A stretch of 64,000 nucleotides of DNA from an uncultured Dorea sp. Its GTDB lineage: Bacteria; Bacillota; Clostridia; Lachnospirales; Lachnospiraceae. The stretch's first letter is position 1. Each line of letters opens with the position of its first letter. The stretch lies in NCBI GenBank assembly GCA_910578455.1, contig CAJTQA010000001.1, positions 112,084 to 176,083 of the forward strand. Direction: 5' to 3'. A program made the position numbers and the translations under genes. Positions 61,187-64,000 of this stretch are shown here, in pieces. The notes beneath the pieces were generated by a model. It saw nothing but the letters and a program-made list of their open reading frames with translations, was not told the DNA's origin and made no database searches.

Positions 61187-63115
61187 TTAACAGATTTCGG
61201 CTCCTGCCGGCATCTCCTTCTCCGGCGTCATAAGAGCCAGATTCCCATCGGCATCCTCGGCGCAAAGGAGCATTCCCTCAGACAGCACTCCGGCCAGTTT
61301 CGCAGGTTTCAGGTTCACAAGAACCATCACCTTCTTGCCTACCATCTCTTCCGGAGAATAGTGCGCTTTGATTCCCGACACGATCTGTTTTACCTGGCTG
61401 CCGATCTTCACCTGGGAGCAAAGCAGTTTCCTTGACTTCTTTACTTCCTCGCAGGCAATAATCTCGCCTACCTGGAACTGCATCTTTCCAAATTCCTCAA
61501 AAGTAATCTCCGGTTTCGCCTCAATATCAATCACGTTTTCCTCTTCCTTATCTGACACGCTCTCAGATTCCTCAACCGGAGGGTGAAGTTCTTCCACCTT
61601 CTTAAGCACTTCCTCCATGTCCAGCCTTGCAAATAATATCTCCGGTTTCTCCACTACCTTGCCGTCTCCAAGCTGCGCCAGTATCTTCTCCGAAGTCTCC
61701 GGCATAAACGGCGCCAGCTGTCTCGCTCCGGACTTGATGCTCTCAAGGAGATTGTAAAGCACCGTCTCAAGCCGGTCCTTTTTCTCCTCCTCTTTCGCAA
61801 GAGCCCAAGGCATAGTCTCGTCAATGTATTTGTTGCACCGCTTAAACAGATTGAATATCTCCGTGATCGCATCCGCCACCCGGAGGTCGTCCATCTTCTT
61901 TTCCACAACCTGCGGCGTTCTCTCCACAACTGCTTTAAGGTCAGCGTCAACCGCCCCGTCATCCCCGCTCAGCGTCACGCCCTTATCCGTCACCGCGCCG
62001 CCGAAATACTTATTCGTCATGGAAATCGTCCGGTTCACCAGATTGCCGAGCGTATTTGCAAGCTCAGAGTTAATCCGCTCTACCAAAAGCTCCCAGGAAA
62101 TCACCCCGTCGTTGTCAAACGGCATCTCATGGAGCACGAAGAAACGCACCGCATCCACGCCAAAGAAGCCAACCAGCTCATCCGCATAAAGCACATTTCC
62201 CTTAGACTTGCTCATCTTCCCGTCGCCCTGAAGGAGCCACGGATGCCCGAAAATCTGCTTTGGCAGCGGCAAGTCAAGCGCCATCAGGAAAATCGGCCAA
62301 TATATCGTATGGAAACGGATAATGTCCTTCCCAATCAGGTGCAGGTCCGCCGGCCAGTTCCTCTTAAACTGTTCCGTGCCCTCGCCCTCCGCGTCATATC
62401 CGATTCCCGTAATATAGTTGGTCAATGCGTCCAGCCATACATACACCACATGCCTGTCGTCAAAGTCCACCGGGATTCCCCATTTGAATGATGTTCTGGA
62501 TACACACAAATCCTGCAGCCCCGGGAGAAGGAAATTGTTCATCATCTCATTTTTTCGTGACACCGGCTGGATAAACTCCGGGTGTGCGTTGATGTGTTCA
62601 ATGAGACGGTCCGCATATTTGCTCATTTTAAAGAAATAAGCCTCCTCCTTCGCAGGTTTCACTTCCCGCCCGCAATCCGGGCACTTCCCGTCCACAAGCT
62701 GAGACTCCGTCCAGAAAGACTCGCAGGGCGTGCAGTAAAGCCCTTCATAAGATCCCTTGTAAATGTCTCCCTGCTCATACAGTTTCTTAAAGATTTTCTG
62801 TACTTCCCGCTCATGATCCGCGTCCGTTGTCCTGATAAATTTATCATGGGAGGAATTCATCATATTCCAGATGTCCTCCACCTGGCCCGCCACTTTGTCA
62901 ACATACTCCTTCGGCGTGATGCCCGCCTCCTGTGCCTTAAGTTCAATCTTCTGGCCGTGCTCGTCCGTTCCTGTCTGGAAGAACACGTCATATCCCTGGC
63001 TTCTCTTATACCTGGCGATAGCGTCCGCCAGTACAATCTCATAAGTGTTTCCGATGTGCGGCTTGCCCGACGTGTAGGCAATGGCCGTCGTCATATAATA
63101 CTTTTTCTTTTCCAT
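61187..63115 (-). CDS. metG: Methionyl-tRNA synthetase with C-terminal tRNA-binding domain
   Basis: This 642-residue enzyme charges tRNA-Met. Motifs are GKPHIGNTYE (HIGH type), a zinc site from CTPC and CPDC, GDGKMSKSKGN (KMSKS) and a C-terminal OB-fold (from about 535, FGKMQFQVGEI) like EMAP/Trbp111. I place the start at 63115; another ATG nine bases earlier is possible, as AGAGAG lies next to both. A T-box leader precedes it. Confidence 0.96.
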   Translation of the reverse strand: MEKKKYYMTTAIAYTSGKPHIGNTYEIVLADAIARYKRSQGYDVFFQTGTDEHGQKIELKAQEAGITPKEYVDKVAGQVEDIWNMMNSSHDKFIRTTDADHEREVQKIFKKLYEQGDIYKGSYEGLYCTPCESFWTESQLVDGKCPDCGREVKPAKEEAYFFKMSKYADRLIEHINAHPEFIQPVSRKNEMMNNFLLPGLQDLCVSRTSFKWGIPVDFDDRHVVYVWLDALTNYITGIGYDAEGEGTEQFKRNWPADLHLIGKDIIRFHTIYWPIFLMALDLPLPKQIFGHPWLLQGDGKMSKSKGNVLYADELVGFFGVDAVRFFVLHEMPFDNDGVISWELLVERINSELANTLGNLVNRTISMTNKYFGGAVTDKGVTLSGDDGAVDADLKAVVERTPQVVEKKMDDLRVADAITEIFNLFKRCNKYIDETMPWALAKEEEKKDRLETVLYNLLESIKSGARQLAPFMPETSEKILAQLGDGKVVEKPEILFARLDMEEVLKKVEELHPPVEESESVSDKEEENVIDIEAKPEITFEEFGKMQFQVGEIIACEEVKKSRKLLCSQVKIGSQVKQIVSGIKAHYSPEEMVGKKVMVLVNLKPAKLAGVLSEGMLLCAEDADGNLALMTPEKEMPAGAEIC

Positions 63116-63186
63116 TATTGTCATCTCTCTTTCTTATAATATTGTTTCCCGCAAAATGTCACACAAAATCCTGCCCGGCATATAAA

Positions 63187-63535
63187 TAAAAAAATCTCCC
63201 CCGATTACAATAATCAGGGAAGACGAGCAGGCCCGTGTTACCACTTCCATTCATCTGCACCTCGCAGTACAGACCTTATCAGGTGCTGCAGACACCTCAC
63301 CGCTGTAAAGGGCGGACCCATTACGGCTTGCAGGATTAATTTTCCGATGCTCCTGCTCACCGCACCGCTCAGAACCCATCTTCCGCATATCTCCCTCTTA
63401 TCCCTCTCAGCATCCTCCCTGCCGCTCTCATCCGCACGATGCAGATTCCCGCCATCCCAGAGATTCAGGATTTCTCTGTAAAGTTTTCGAAATGCGTACT
63501 CTTTTCGTCACTGCGTTTGCATTATTCCATTACCT
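63187..63535 (-). ncRNA. T-box leader of metG
   Basis: The 490 bases before metG hold no gene but a tRNA-sensing leader. On the minus strand it begins with a GACGAAAAGAGTA-type element (about 63497-63510), contains several long stems, then the T-box core GAAGTGGTAACACGGG (63232-63247) and the terminator TCCC.TGATTA/TAATCG.GGGGA (63197-63220) followed by AGATTTTTTT. Uncharged tRNA-Met should pair with the core and block termination. I could not fix the specifier codon by eye; AUG triplets occur in the stem I region. Confidence 0.85.
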
Positions 63536-63621
63536 GAAAATCATATATTTCAAATCGTAGCATATAACCTTAAGAAATGTCAAGAGTTAACAATAAATTT
63601 AAGATAATAGCGCGCTCAGGC

Positions 63622-64000
63622 TTAAAGAACCTTCTCAACAATCTCCAACGGCACGTCTAAAAGCTCCGAGACCTGTTTTGCATCCCTTAATTTTGAATAC
63701 AATTTTTTAATAGTGTCTTCCGTTACTTGTGCCGTTACCTGCTTTGTAACCCTCTTCGTTATCTCATCCTCGATGATGTCTATATCCAGTACCAATGCTT
63801 CTTCCATCATATCATTTAGTCCCCCTTCCGCCAATTCCTCATAGTGGGCGTACAGATGCCCATATAGTTTCCGAATCAGCCTTCGGAGCCTCCCTGCATC
63901 CGCCGCCGTGATGTTCTCCGCCCGCTGATTCTCATTGATTACACTGATTATATCATCCAGTACCAGCTTCCGCAAGGCTTCCATATTCTCCAGAGTCCGC
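63622..64000 (-). CDS. C-terminal part of an unidentified, perhaps Rpn-like protein (cut by window edge)
   Basis: The frame has an ATG at 63984 (120 residues) but stays open to the window edge, with RTLEN before that methionine and no obvious ribosome site, so it is probably the C-terminal part of a longer protein. The sequence is helical and charged, with repeated TKRVTKQVTAQVTEDTI and a C-terminal segment DAKQVSELLDVPLEIVEKVL. That layout recalls the tail of Rpn/PD-(D/E)XK recombination-promoting nucleases, but the catalytic domain is not visible. Confidence in a product is low. Confidence 0.45.
   Translation of the reverse strand, partial: RTLENMEALRKLVLDDIISVINENQRAENITAADAGRLRRLIRKLYGHLYAHYEELAEGGLNDMMEEALVLDIDIIEDEITKRVTKQVTAQVTEDTIKKLYSKLRDAKQVSELLDVPLEIVEKVL

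Overview
The window looks like a chromosome segment of a motile, anaerobic member of the Lachnospiraceae (Clostridia). The grounds are flagellins with the long, highly conserved N-terminus typical of that family, Firmicute gene orders (gdpP-rplI-dnaB; rpsL-rpsG-fusA-tuf), CUT1 sugar ABC transporters without their own ATPase gene, a T-box leader before metG, a meso-diaminopimelate dehydrogenase gene and a CsrA-like hairpin in the flagellin leaders. The species cannot be named from the sequence alone. No CRISPR array, rRNA, tRNA or insertion sequence was seen.

Region 1 (1-19,300) is the most unusual part. A minus-strand operon (1-5,239) encodes two CDP-glycerol glycerophosphotransferase-like proteins (one carrying an apparent beta-propeller), a cytidylyltransferase fused to a Gfo/Idh/MocA oxidoreductase, and a glycerophosphodiester phosphodiesterase. 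Next come three flagellin genes, each followed by a terminator and a paralogous family-2 glycosyltransferase. The first two flagellin-glycosyltransferase pairs face each other, forming an 8.5 kb inverted structure. A tyrosine recombinase with all its catalytic residues lies between flagellins 2 and 3. All three flagellins share a structured 5' leader. The layout suggests a flagellin expression and glycosylation locus that may rearrange by inversion.

Region 2 (19,300-26,900) is a probable amino-sugar uptake and catabolism operon: solute-binding lipoprotein, two permeases, ROK repressor, AGE-family epimerase, BadF/BcrA-type sugar kinase and SIS isomerase. It has a strong promoter overlapped by an AT-rich inverted repeat. 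Region 3 (26,950-31,910) is the str operon with its own promoter and a possible 39-residue membrane peptide downstream of tuf.

Region 4 (31,948-41,400) holds a hemerythrin-response-regulator fusion, glf, an HD hydrolase, an orphan sugar-binding lipoprotein, a small 2[4Fe-4S] ferredoxin, a coiled-coil protein and gdpP-rplI-dnaB. Region 5 (41,470-50,945) is a second sugar locus: ABC transporter, nucleotidyltransferase, NahK-like kinase and galE, divergent from an AraC-type regulator and a DUF5107/TPR protein. It resembles a hexosamine or galactose salvage route.

Region 6 (51,033-56,864) is a 5-oxoprolinase operon (pxpB, pxpC, pxpA) with an embedded D-2-hydroxyacid dehydrogenase, a DAACS symporter and an AEC transporter. 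Region 7 (57,037-64,000) contains an ECF sigma/anti-sigma pair, tatD, a decayed dipeptidase gene, ddh, metG with its T-box leader and an unfinished reading frame at the right edge. Many start codons were moved downstream of the longest open frame because a clear ribosome binding site fits an internal start; the reason is given in each entry.
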